From Chromera velia (taxonomy: Eukaryota; Sar; Chromeraceae): DNA of 41,138 bases. Of the stretch, positions 10,826 through 23,246 are shown piece after piece. Numbering within the stretch: the first letter of the stretch is position 1; the number at the start of each line of letters is the position of its first letter. A program made the position numbers and the translations under genes. The stretch lies in the NCBI GenBank assembly GCA_018398765.1, contig JAHBMJ010004990.1:35001-76138 (forward strand), given 5' to 3'. Below the pieces are notes generated by a model. The model was given only the letters and a program-made list of their open reading frames with translations. It was not told the origin of the DNA and ran no database searches.

Positions 10826-12747
10826 CGCGCGCTCTTACACATGCTTACAGTGGGACGGCATCACTTCAAGCCACATCAGACAAATCTTTGAGGTCTCCGA
10901 AAATTCCGTTGAGTTCTCCTCTTCACAGTAGCCGCGCAACGTGAGAAAAACTCTTGCGCAGCCCCTTATACGCACGTACACGCACCGTCGAAAGAAACGA
11001 AGGAAGCCACTCGCTCGCGTATTCACATTTTCACCCTCACCCTCACTCACCGCATCCCCGAAAGCACGCGACAAAGCCAACTGCCCGTCCACCCTGCTCA
11101 TGCGCACCTCTCCACCAGCCTGCAGGCAGACCAAAAGAGAACAGGAAAGGAAACATAGACGGGCACGAAGCGCGAAGACAAAACGCGACGTTTTCACTCG
11201 AAGAGAGGAACTGAGACTGACCGACTGTCCGAAGCACACGCACCCAAACAGAGAAGACGGATGAGGAGACGGAAAACGGGTCGATCGATCGAATGCATGA
11301 CCAGGGAGTGTTTCGTGTAGAGTCCAAAAAAAAGGCAGCAGGTCTCCCCCAAGTTGTGCCTGACGGTTTGACCCGACCCTCTTGGGTCCTTCTCTGAACG
11401 ATCTATTTTCTGTCTGTCTGTCCACGCATCTCGGAATCGTACCTCCAGACTTCTCTCACGCACACTCTTTTCTCCGTACCCGGACTGTCTTCCTGTCAGA
11501 CGCATGAATGAACTGACGTTATGAATTCTTTCCGACTCCCCTGGTGCATCTGGCTTGTGGTCCTCTGAGAATGCTTCGAAGGATCCTGCGAGGAATTCAG
11601 GAAGGAGGTTTGGGAGGAAGTACGGATGAATTCATTTCAGTCAGGCTGGAGTCAGAAGTTCAAGATGGGTATGCGAAAACAAATGACAACACAGAGGATG
11701 AGGGAGAGAGAGGGGGAGAGAGAGGGGGAGAGAGAAAGCCATACTTTGCCGTTGTGTTCTGCTCGTGAGCGTTTGTCCCTTTCCCTTCCTGCCTTCCTCC
11801 CCTTTGTACTCTGGGACCAGCAGGCACCAACCGGACAGGGACATCGGGAGAAAGTGGAAGAACACAAAATTAGTAGAAAGGCGCACGAACAAGAGAGGAA
11901 ACACTAGTTGCTGACAGACCATCTGGCCGGATTACAAGACAGCGAGAGTCTCCTGAAGGCACACACACACGCACACACACACAGGGAAGAGACGGTAGGG
12001 AGGGGGAGAGGGACAAGAATCGAAAGAAAGAAAACGGGAGCGAGCGAAAGAAGGCGCACAGCAAAGCTGTTCTTCAGGAAATATTTCTGTTTCTGTCTCT
12101 GTCCGTCTGATAAGCTCGCAAGGTAAACCTGTCACGGGGACCATGCGCTTCTACATGGAGGGGAGGGGAGAGTCTCTCTACTGCAGGAGATGATGGATGC
12201 AGTCGCACGCAGCAAATACAGACAGGTGAGGGGGAACGGGGAAGGAAGAGAGACAAGAGAGACTCCCTCCCTCCCTCCCTCCCTGCGTCCGCCTGCTTGC
12301 CTGTCTCTCTCTTCTTCACGTGTCCGTCTGACTGTCCGACCATCCATCCGCTGGTTGTTGCACGAAAAGTCTCTCTGGTGGCTGATCTACGCTGATTGAC
12401 TGCCGTTTGGCTTCAATTCTGCCTGCCTTTGATTGAGTCTGCCAGATCAACCAACCAACCGATGTTGCAGACTTTCACAGTGAAGGTGAGAGGCTCTCCC
12501 TCCTTCTTCTCGTTCTTCGAAACGACCACAAAAATTGCTGTGGAGCCGGCCTCTCGATCGTCGGATTCTGCATGCAAACATTCATTCACGGGGGGGGGTT
12601 TGCATCACAATGAATGCCTTTACGGATACTCATGTTGCTGCATCACGACACTGTACGCACAGAGCTGTGAAGCCCTGCGTGGACTCTAAAGACACACATT
12701 CTCTCTCTCTCGCTCTCTCTCCCCCTCACACATACACACGAACACAC

Positions 12748-12798
<51 letters not shown>

Positions 12799-14867
12799 CG
12801 CACACACAGAGACAGAGAAAGAGAGGGAAGGTAGAACGAAAGGAATAGGACAGAGAGACCGACCCAGAATATTTTGATCAAACTCGAGGCACGTCTGTTC
12901 GATTTCCTCGACCGTTAACGATGCACAATTTCCTGCAGGCAGGCATTGAAAATCACACTTTCATTTTTCTTGACGTTGTCGTTCTCATTTTTCCCAGACG
13001 TCCCATGCAGAGGGTGTGTTTAAATCCGGGCTGTTGTATTGTATCCGTCTCGCTATCTTCCTACTTCTATTTTTCTTGACGTTCCTGTTCTCATTTTGCG
13101 CGCAAAACGACAAGAGAGTCCCAGCAGAGTTGAACGAAGACTTGCGTGTAAATCTTTGCGTTTTGGGCCCTGACGGCAGAAATTTGCCACCATACGAAGA
13201 AGCACGACAAAGGGACGGGACGATTCTTTTCGCATTCATTTCGTTCCCTGTCTCGTTGTCATCTCCCTCAGACAAAAAAAACACTGTGCATCAGCGGACG
13301 CACAGGAGAAGAGAAGACAGGCACGTACTAGATAAACCGAGTTCCATCTAAACAAAATTTTCTCTGAAGAATTTGTCCTCTTTGTGGCCCTTTCTTTATC
13401 CGAAAATCAAACAGACAAGAAGGACAAATAAGGGAATCCATTCAAACAAAGAAACTCACCAAGTCTCTTCGGCAGCTCTCGCGATATACGTCTGGAGACT
13501 GCGGACCCGCAGTGACCGTCGAACACTCCTGCTATCCTGCAATCACACACACAAAAAACAAGTGAAGGAGAGAGACGTTCAGCGTACAAGGGAAAAAGAA
13601 AACAAAAAAAAAGAACAGCCCTGCCTCAGGCTGAGGGTGCGGGAACTTGAGGTTGTCTTTTCTGGAGAGGAACGCTCAAATCGATGGGAAGAAATGGGCA
13701 TGCAGACAAGAGAGAGATAACAAGCGTCACAAGAGCACTTGTAAGAAAGTAAAGCAGGAAAGGACAGCAGGAAAGAAAGAAACGAAGCGAGGAACGAAGG
13801 AGATGGAAGGGGGGAAAAGGAGAGAAAAAAGGAACGAAGTAAGTAAGGAAAAAAAGACTCACCATTGCCCGGTATGGTTTGGTATTTCGGTTGAGCACAG
13901 CAGCGCCTGCAATCCCAACGGTGAAGCGAAAATACGTGCGCTCATTCAGGGCGAGAAATTTCCGTCCTACCCTCATCACGCACTGCGATGCAGCTCAGGC
14001 ACTGCACCGCTCCTTCTTCCATGACACCTTCAAAGCTCTCGGGGCATCAATCAATTGAATGTTTCTTCTCGCTTTCAACTCATTCTCGCTTCGCGGTCTT
14101 CCCTTTTCTCGTCCAGAGTGATGTTTTCATGACTTCTTTCCGCGAATGGCATCTTCACTCAGGAACGTGCAAAGGAGTAAGGCGGAGAAGCGAGAAGCAA
14201 CTGAAGCCTGGAAGAAGGGAGAAAAGGGGGAGACGGGAGGACCTGAACTCACACACAAAAAGGGACGGGAGGGCTTCTCTTCTTCCTGCATATCCCTGCC
14301 CCCCAACTCTTCAGATGCTCACCTAGGCTTTTGTCTTGCCTGCTTCGATCGGCCACTCACAGACCTGTACATCACATTCGAACTTCCATGCACCTATACA
14401 TGCATGCGTCTGCAGAACTGCGTCTGTACGCGAACGAGTACGTTACTTGACATGACATCTGTCTGAAAGAAAACTTACGGACATCTTCCATTTCCGTTCG
14501 GTACCCCTGCATTGAGGCGCCTCCCGTTCTGCAGAAATAAGGAAGGAAAAAAACACAAAAAAACGTGCAAAAGCGAATGGTCGAACGTCACGACACAAGA
14601 AGAAAAGGAGACCAGAAAATAGAGGCAACAGGTCCTTTTTACCTTCCTTCCCTCCTTGCCTTCTTCTGATGCTCTCTCTCTTCCTTCCATCTCCCCCACA
14701 CACACGAATCCCTGCAGGGCCCCGACAGTCCCCAGAACCCATCCACCGTGCACGTGCGAGCGATGGAAACTCTGGATGGTACACAGAAACAATTCTAAGA
14801 TCAAAACATACGACGCCAGTGAGTGACAGAGAGAGACTGGTTGACAACCAAGAGGCAAGATCGGGCT

Positions 14868-14909
<42 letters not shown>

Positions 14910-15787
14910 TGTGTGTGTCGACACGACACGACAAGGACTCCTCCCAAAGAGAAAGAGATCGCAGCGCCTCGGAGAGGAGTGATAAAAAGGCTGTGTGAGA
15001 GGGGTGATACAAAGGCTATGGAGTGTCTGGGGATGGCGGCTGGGGTGTGAACATTCACACACACAACTACAGGGCGACTGTCCCGCAGAGAAGGGGCGGG
15101 GCCTCTTTTGTGTTTTATTTTGGTCTGGGAAGGGGAAAGGCAGAACACAGAACAGAGTCTGGGTGGAGGATACTACCTTCCGCTGGACACTTGGAAGGAA
15201 AGAACAATCAAATGACTTTTAAGCAACGACAGGCCCGACGGGAAAGTGGCATCGAGTCGCGGAGGAAAGAGTGTGAAGAAATAGAGATTGATAGTGCGGC
15301 TAAAGAATACAGACTGAGGCAGAAACTGCCCACACAAGGATTCAAGAAACAAATTCCATTCTGCATGACACTGGCCGTGTGTTTGCATCAGTCTGTTCCC
15401 ATGAGTCTGTGTATGAGAGGTGTATGAGAGGCGTGAGGGTGCGTGTCTTTTCTTGAAGGGAAGGCAAAACTCACTTTGAAGCAGTAAAGTGACAAGTAGG
15501 GCATACAGAGGACACAAGACGCCCGGTGGTTTGTCTGTATGAGTGGAGGGGGGTAGGCGTCTCGTCTCGTGAAAAGTTCAAGAAGCCTCTTTTGGAGGGA
15601 AAGAAAAGACGATGGTGGAAGCAAAGAAGACGCTCATATAGATGCATGGCGTTTGAGAGTAGACAGAATATGAGGCAGGGGGCCACACACAGAGGTCCTC
15701 AATCGCTGCACCGACGGACCTGAAATGGTTCACGTGGTAGGAGATCAACTCCTTTGATGTCATTGGGTGGGAGTTGCCTGCCCCCAT
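7004..15787 (-). CDS. PP2C/PPM-type protein serine/threonine phosphatase
   Basis: Sixteen exons (high to low): 15787-15720, 14528-14479, 13906-13863, 13536-13460, 12932-12864, 12567-12460, 11952-11920, 11585-11518, 11119-11051, 10727-10662, 10258-10094, 9573-9486, 9157-9074, 8486-8400, 8084-7471, 7162-7004; about 615 residues. PPM phosphatases are Mg/Mn-dependent and remove phosphate from Ser/Thr. All signature motifs are present: SMQGYRTEMEDV (R33, E37, D38), GVFDGHCG (D60, G61), GSTA, GDSR (139-142), SEDHKP, LALSRAFGD, LLLACDGIFE (D232) and GSKDNMS (D276). The first 62 positions match human PPM1A numbering. MGAGNS fits N-myristoylation. From about 360 onward the tail is rich in Asp/Glu and Gly, loosely like PPM1G acidic segments. 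All junction phases agree except exon 3/4, off by one base. The final exon is predicted from a GTATGT donor and phase; without it the protein would stop at 7438-7440. Confidence 0.93.
10776..10825. repeat. (CA)n(GA)n tract in PP2C intron
   Basis: CA units at 10776-10797 run directly into GA units at 10797-10825, just upstream (minus sense) of the exon with YKTNASLPQ. Confidence 0.9.
12742..12798. repeat. (CA)n(GA)n tract in PP2C intron
   Basis: CA units to 12780, then GA units to 12798, in the intron between exons 5 and 6. Confidence 0.9.
14868..14918. repeat. (CT)n(GT)n tract in PP2C intron 1
   Basis: CT units at 14868-14892 are followed by GT units to 14918, inside the longest PP2C intron (14529-15719). 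Confidence 0.9.
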
Positions 15788-16907
15788 CGTGAAGAGCTGT
15801 CGAAAGAAGTTTGCTCACTTTCTTTTGCTGGACCCAACGGTAAAGACAAGAAAGCAGCCAGACAAATTCACTAGGCTCGATACGTCGTTCTTTCCTGCCT
15901 TTTGAGGGAAGAGAAGTCAGGCGATCCGGAGACAAACAAATCTTCTTCTCCTCCAAACAGTCCACTTGAGTCGGGAGGCAGTGAAGAAAACAACCTCAGC
16001 CCTTGTAAGACAGCAATGGATGAATTCGAGTACTGCAATAAGGTGAAGAGTCTCCCGACGAATGAACACGGTTCGGATCGATCGATAGACTGTTTCAACA
16101 GAGAAGGAAAAGACAATCGTGCATTCTTTCTTCTTTCTTCGGGTATATAGCTCTCTGTCTGGCTTTTTGTGGTGACCGGAGCTCTCGAGCGCCCTTCTTC
16201 GCTCTCTGAAGAATTTGCGAGTGTCCGACCAAAACAAAGCAAAACTGTCACTGAGGCCTTGGTGAGCCGTATGAACGCTCCGTCTAAACAGTAGTGCTTT
16301 GACGTAGAGGCGTGTACACATAGAGGCGTTCAGTTGATCGGACTGAGCTTGAAATACCGTGAGCACATGTGAGCACTGCATGAGCAACATGCAGAAATTT
16401 TCGGCGCGTCGAAAACCGCGAAGACGACCCGCGCGTGCATGCATGTCGTATCTCACTCAATTTTGACTCAGCTATAGTGTGTGGCGGACTTCGCGCGCTG
16501 AGGGAGACGGATTCACACAAAACGCTCTTCGGGCCGGACTGCATCATTGGTTGGCCCTCTGCTACTATGTCAATTTGCCTGTCGGCAACGTCAGTGCGTT
16601 TTCGCACATATGTGCCGCATTCTCCGGCCAGTATACAGTGAATGTGGAAAGATTATGTGCAGAACATGCAACCCCGGTGTCCAGCAGCGGCCAGCTTTTG
16701 CCGGTGCATTGCACGGAGACAAGTCATGTTCGAAGTGTGAGAGGAGACGCCGTCTCCTCACGTTGGTGGATTCTCCTCATTGCTTGTGTGGGTAAGGTGC
16801 ATGGTGGCCACCCACTTCACTCTGACAGTGGCAAAATCTGCTGACTTCTCAAATTATCGGTCTTTGTGAACTGCCCGGAGGCCGTTTCTCCTTCCCGCGC
16901 TGTCCTG
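15788..16907. promoter_or_regulatory. Shared divergent region between PP2C and PARN-like genes
   Basis: This 1.1-kb interval lies between two head-to-head starts. A CG-rich block with a TGCATGCA palindrome lies at about 16400-16445 (GCATGC at 16437). A cysteine-rich open frame at 16547-16791 ends at a good donor (GG|GTAAGG) but cannot be joined to the PARN frame. It may be chance or part of a 5' UTR exon. Confidence 0.4.
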
Positions 16908-19900
16908 ATGTGGCGATCACTGACGAGACGGTGCGCCCTGATCACCTCAAGGAAAACTTGGGATGGAAGGGTCAACTCACTGCTGCAGAAACTGAAGGAG
17001 GCAGAATTTGTTGCTGTCGATCTCGAACTTACAGGTCTGCATGTCCCACCGCCCGCTTTTCGTGGATCGATCTCCTGTCTCCCTCCCCAACCATATCCCG
17101 TCCCTCGCGTCTCCCTTCCTTCCCTGCCGTCTCCCTCCTTTCTTCTTTCTTTCGCCTCCTGCCACCACTCAATTCAGTTTCGTCTCCTCGACATTCAACT
17201 ACAATATGAACAAAACGGGACCACGAGTGTGTGGTGGAACTTCATCGAGACAACGAATGTTAATGAACAAGCAACCAGGGATCCATCTATCCGTGTTCCT
17301 TCCGACATTATCTCGATTAGTAGGTGGCGGCTTCCTGTCTCTGCTTCACTCTGTCCTTTTTTTCGCATGGTACAAGTGTGGTATTCAGTGTGACTGTGCG
17401 CACCACATCTTCATTTCGTTTCATAGATCTCCCGCAAATGAAGATCTCGCACTGCTTTGTCTGGCTCTGCAATTAATTGAATGGCTTGGATGTGTGGCCG
17501 ATGCGGATTCTTAAAAGGGTTTCGTGTGCCGACCCTTCTGAGTGCAGGGCTCCACCTGAAAAATGAACGATTTGTTGGCGTGGACAGGTGCTATCAGGCA
17601 CACTGTGAGGGCGCAAAGACGTTCCTCCCTGTACAGATCGGGCTCTGTGCGGCAAAGAGAGCACGTCAGTCCACAGCCCCTCGATCAGACACTGACTGTC
17701 TAGATTCATCAGCGAGTAAATGTTCGAGTGAGCCACCTGAGGGGGTAAAATGCCGTTTTCTCCCTCCAGTACAATTTTTCTGGATGGTGTCTCTTTCGTT
17801 TGATGTGTCGTGGACTTTGAGGGCCTCGAGGACTCTGAGGTGGGTGCCTCACTCCGCTCAAGTTGAATTGGTTCGTCTTTTTTGTCTGACCTTCTGGTTG
17901 GAGTTTTGAGTCATCTGTCCTTCATCTTGTTTTCGTTTGGGGGGCTTGTGCTATAGGCTTTCATCCGGATAAGAGGGACCTCAGTCGGCATGTTTGTCTT
18001 CTCTTCTCGTGTCTGGCACTTTCCGTTGTCCATCTGTTTGCAGAGAATGATCCATATAAATGGATTTTGACGCCTGCAAGTGTTTACATCTATCCTCGAA
18101 ATGAGGAGACCGTTTTTTCGGTGAGCGAGTGGCAAAAGTCTGCCGAGCTGTTACACATACGTGCACGCATGGAGTGCTCTCCTCCTTCCTGAATTTCTTT
18201 ACTCGACCGTGTCGATTGCCTGGGGGGGTATTCTTCTTCCTTGATTCGTTTCTTCATTCCTTTGTCCCTCCGTCCGTCGGTTCTTCCTTCCCCCCCTTTT
18301 TCCCTCCATCTTTGCGTCCTTTTTTCTCTGCCTCCCTTTTCCCTCTTTTTCAGATTGCTTCTCGTCCGGATTCACATAATCAATTCGGCCAGTGTTCCTC
18401 TTCCCACCCACCCACCAACCCACTCACCCCAACCCTTTCTGCTCATTTCGCTGAATTCAGATCAATGTGGGAGCACTCAACTTTCTCCGTGCAAACGATT
18501 TTGACTTCAACGAGTGGGCATCTGAAGGTGTCGGCTTTCTGCGTCCAGAGGAGGAGAAGGAGATGACGTCGAGCATCGATAGTAGAATGGCAGAGGTGGA
18601 GTGGAGACGGCAGCAGACCGAAAGGGGGGAGGAAGAAAGAAACGATCAAAGTGAGTGACACACATTTCACTACATTTCAGTCAGATACGGAAAAAATGGA
18701 CTGGACACGATAGAAGGAAGGGAAGCAACCGGCTGGCAGAAACGACGAAGCAGAAGTCTTTCCTCTCGGCTGTCTGTCTGGTGGGTTGACTGTAAGAAAA
18801 TGAAAAAAAAGTAGGCATCATGGGGTATGCTGAAGGTCATCTGTGTATTCACGCTCTGCCCCATTCACCAGAATCTTAGCGATAGTGACGCTGAGACATC
18901 TACCCACGCAGAGAGTAACTATTTGCTCATCCACTGAATGCATTCAGAAAGTTCTGGTCTGATTAGCTTATGACGAAGCACAACTGACGGCACACACGTG
19001 ACATGTGAGAAACGTGTTTGCTTAATTGAATGAAATTTGTGCATTCAGTAATGCTTTGCCCGGATCAGCTGGTCGGGATGGAAGACGACGAGAGGGCGGC
19101 GGTTGAGGCGCTGAAGGCACAGGTAACTCGGCCAATGGATACATTCATGATTTTTGATTCAGAATGCTCAGTTCGTTTTGCGATTTTTGATTCAGAATGT
19201 TCGGTTTATTCCACGACGCCTGTTCGTATTTGTTTGGCGCTACATTCTTTCTCATACAAGGAGAGAGTTGTGAAGACAAACACTGTACCTAGATTCCTGA
19301 CGGTTTCTCTGAGGATGCGAATGGTGTGCGAGGGCAGAAAAAAGAGAGGGAGAGAGTGAGAGAGAGAGAACGAGTAGAGTTGTTTTTCGGAGGTGCAGGA
19401 AGAGCAATTGATATCCACATTGACAACATATGTCTCCAAAAACCCAATGAACGTGTGCAGATACAAGAATGGTCTGAGAGCGGTTCTGAGGGTTCATTGG
19501 AGTTGGTTGTGGAGAGGGCGTACACCCGTCTCCTTCTGCACTCCGTGATTGCCTCTGATTTCCCCTCTTTCCATTCGCACTCTTCTAGAAGGGAGCATGA
19601 CGGAGTTCGGACGGTGTGTGTGTACAGAAGTAGGGCGGAAGTGTTTGGAGAACAAAAGAGGGCCCTCGAGAGAGAAAGGGAAAAGGTGGAACAGATGGTC
19701 AGTCCGTCAGTCTCACCCTCCTTTACGTGTTCAGTTTCTCTTTTTGGTTTTTCGGTTCTCTGAAAAGCTATCCGTCTTCTGCAGAGATCTCTACACTGGC
19801 TTACCGCTTGATTTGAATTCTTCGCTCAGTCTCGGTTCCTTTTCCGGAGGTTCAGAGTCACTTGGGATCCTTCCGCTCTGTCTCACAGTCGTCAGTCTGT

Positions 19901-21335
19901 GTTTGTTTTACACTCTTTGCACGAAGTACCGATCGACCCATCATATTCCTTTCTTCTGCCTCATTGGTTCCTCCCTACAGGTTGGAGTGCGCCGGCTCCT
20001 AGATGCAGTAACGGAGGGGGGCGGGTTTTTGGTCGGGCACAACTGCTTTTACGACTTCTTGCACTTGTACCAAACTTTCTATGGGTAGGTTCACAATGCA
20101 CACTTGTACCAAACTTTCTATGAACATATGCACAATGCCCACACGAGACGAGGTCCAAGCCTGCAAAAAGATCTTTGATGGGTAGACATACAGCTGCCAC
20201 CCAATGGACAAACAGATCGGCGAGCGGACACACAGGGACACTACAGGAAGCGAGCGAATGCGCACGCGCACATCCGCGAAAGAATGACACAAAGATGTTC
20301 TCTTTGACTGCCTCTCTGTGCGCAAAGAACAGAGAACAAAGGAAGGCACGCAGGGTGCCTGCCTGCCCGTCTGTCTGCTTGCCTCTCTCTCTGTGTCTGT
20401 GTGTATGTGTGTGTGTTCGCGTGTTCACGTCCGCCTTGCCTCCCAAAGTTTATAAAACCTCTTCGTTCATCTGTTCACACACATGTATGCGTCGACATGT
20501 GTACGTTTGAGGGTTTGTTTGTACGCGTTTGTGTGATAAATGTACATGTATCGATATGTATGCCTGCCTGCGCGTCGTCCTTCAGAGACCTCCCTCCCAG
20601 AGTCCGTGCACGCATTCATTTTCATCCGAAAAATGAAATCTGTACATTCTATACGAAACTGAATGCAGAGACCTCCCTCCCAGAGTCCAGGACTTCAAGC
20701 AACGATGGCTGGACAGATTTCCTCACACGCTTGACACTAAGTATCTGGCAGGTGGGCACACACCTCTTCAGCTTGCTGAGCATGAGTCTGCACAGCCTTC
20801 CTTGCACGTAGCCTTGCACCATTCTTTCGCCGAGCTTTTGTGAATTCCAGGCAGTAGACCGCTTGCCAGTGAGTCCTTTGAGGTCGCCCCGCTCGCGTTC
20901 TGTTCACGTCCAGCCTTCAATTTCGCAATAGAGCGGTGTCCGGATACCTGGAAATGTTTTGAGTGATCGGAGGTATCATGGAGGGGGAAGGGTGTACCTA
21001 CAGGAAGAGAATTAAAGGAAATTGTGGAGGGAAGGGGGGAGTGGACTTAGAAAGGTATGGAAGGGAGGAATGACGGAAGAAAAAGGAGTTACGGGAAAGA
21101 GGGAAGAGGCAAAACAATGGAAAGAATCAGGGAGGTGCCCCGACCTGTCCCGACTGCACTCCATACATATCTCTTCACCATCGAAGGAGGAGAACAAATG
21201 CAATCCAAATGGAATGCCATAATGTAAGTCTGTCAATTTGCTCGGGAAAGTCCCCCATGATTCTCTGGACTGCCCACTCCCCGCCCCCCCCAACACATAC
21301 ACGCGCCCACGCACCCACGTGCCCACGCACGCGCG

Positions 21336-21368
<33 letters not shown>

Positions 21369-21772
21369 TTACGCACACACGCACATGCATAAACATGCAT
21401 GAAGCGAAGAATCCGCACTTCGGAGAATACCCACCCCTCTTTTCTCTTCTCTTCTCTTTCTCTCCATGCAGAGGCACACGAACTTCTTTCGGCTCTGGAT
21501 CCCCCTGGAACCTTGAAGGGTCGGCCGTCTGTCCTGCGTGCGTTCCCTGCCTGATTTGTTCTGTGTCTCTGATTGGTCTTGTCGTGAGGAAAAGTCCATT
21601 CGTTGGTGCTCTCTCCGACCCCCTGGGTCCTGTTGTCTTGATGTTGTCATTTTTCGTTGTACAGCCCTCGCTGACTGTACGCAGGCTATGGAACTTCCTA
21701 CCTGGAATGCATCGCGAGTGCCTGTGTGCAATTGTGCGAGTGCCTGTGTGCGAGTCCATGCGTGCGTGCGTG

Positions 21773-21814
<42 letters not shown>

Positions 21815-23104
21815 CGTGCGTGGCAGTGTATTCATATACATGCAAGCATGTACGGCGTGTGCAGCCCTCTGCGACTTCATGCTGGCCGTCTCCGAGACCA
21901 CTCCCTCCCCGAGCACCGCCCCTCTATCGTCACAGGGCCACTCCCTCTCCTCGCAAGATCTAAAAGAACAGAATAGGAACGAGTTTCGCTCCCAGCAACC
22001 AGACAGTCAAGAGGATACGCTCTCGAGACATTCACATCAACCCCACAGTAACCAAGCAGGGGGAGGAAGAGAGCAAAGCAGATCTCTGAGAGTTTGCATC
22101 GAGAACATTCCAGGAACGAACTGGACGTCTGTCGGGTTTCTTTCTCGTTAGCACATGTACATGTACAGACAGACAGACAGACAGACAGACAGAGGGGTAT
22201 ACAGCCAAACAGAAAGACTCTCTCTCAATGACGACAGGAGAAAACAGTGGAAATGCATTTCTTCTTTTTGTTCGTCTCATATCATCCTATCGGCCGTTTT
22301 CTCGTCCTTCTTTCATCCAGGTTTCGTCTTCTTGATGTGCTTTTCGAGAGCGGATTGTCTGTGTCTCATGCACTGGAACATTCCATCTCTAATTTCGTTG
22401 CTGCCTTCCTTCCTGTTTTTTCGTGGATTTTTTTGTTTTGCTAGAGGGAAAACACAATCTCCAGAAAGACGGGGAGGAAGAAGAAGAAGACGAAGAAAAC
22501 CGAACAATGTTACGTGCCCTTCATCCATGTTTCTGCGGGGCCCCTTGTCCTCTCTCTCAGGAGTTGCATGCATGAGAATTTGTGTGTGTGTGTGTGTGTG
22601 TGTGTGTTTGTGCACTTGCCATGCATGACTTGGATTCGCGGTCTCTCTTTGTCTCTGCAGACTGCCTCCAAATTGCAAGGCAATTGCCGAGGGCGGGCTA
22701 GACCCCGGGGGAGGCGTCAGAGGATTAGAGAAGGGGGGCGGTGAATTTCTTGTGGATACTGACAGGGCGCACGAGGTACTTTTCTGTTTCTTCCTCTCCA
22801 TCTTTCTATTTCTCACGTCTGTTCTCCCTCAAGCTCTCAGAATCTCTGTGCGTGTATGTCTCGCTTTCTCTGTCGCTTCCTTCTCTCCCTCTCCCTCTCT
22901 CTTTCTCCCACACGCCCACACACATACAAACACAAAGGGAAGAAGGCCGGGGGTTCCGGTTTGCACTCTTTCTTTCCGTGTTTGTTTCTTTCTTTTGGCC
23001 TTCCTTCCTCGGCTCTCTTACTTTTCCGTATTGCACTTCCTTCATCGCTCTCTCTCTCTCTCTCTCTCTCTATGTGTGTGTGTGAGAGAGAGAGAGAGGG
23101 AGAA

Positions 23105-23174
<70 letters not shown>

Positions 23175-23202
23175 CGAGAGCGAGAGAGAGAGAGAGAGCG
23201 AG

Positions 23203-23246
<44 letters not shown>

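Noticed and set aside
10837..10935. Possible PP2C exon on the minus strand (GELNGIFGDLKDLSD frame)
   Set aside because: Exons 9 and 10 join perfectly without it (FGDA then SYKTNASLP), and its frame soon meets a stop.
12137..12181. Possible PP2C exon reading VERLSPPLHVEAHGPRD
   Set aside because: The phase fits, but the expected GDSR motif is supplied by the exon at 11920-11952.
21476..21531. Possible PARN-like exon reading [13 protein letters not shown]
   Set aside because: It can be joined in phase, but the exon at 21685-21717 gives a more PARN-like sequence after DTKYLAGSRPLA. It remains an alternative.
22165..22193. Regularly spaced short repeats as a CRISPR-like array
   Set aside because: These are simple tandem microsatellites with no spacers, in a eukaryotic intron.
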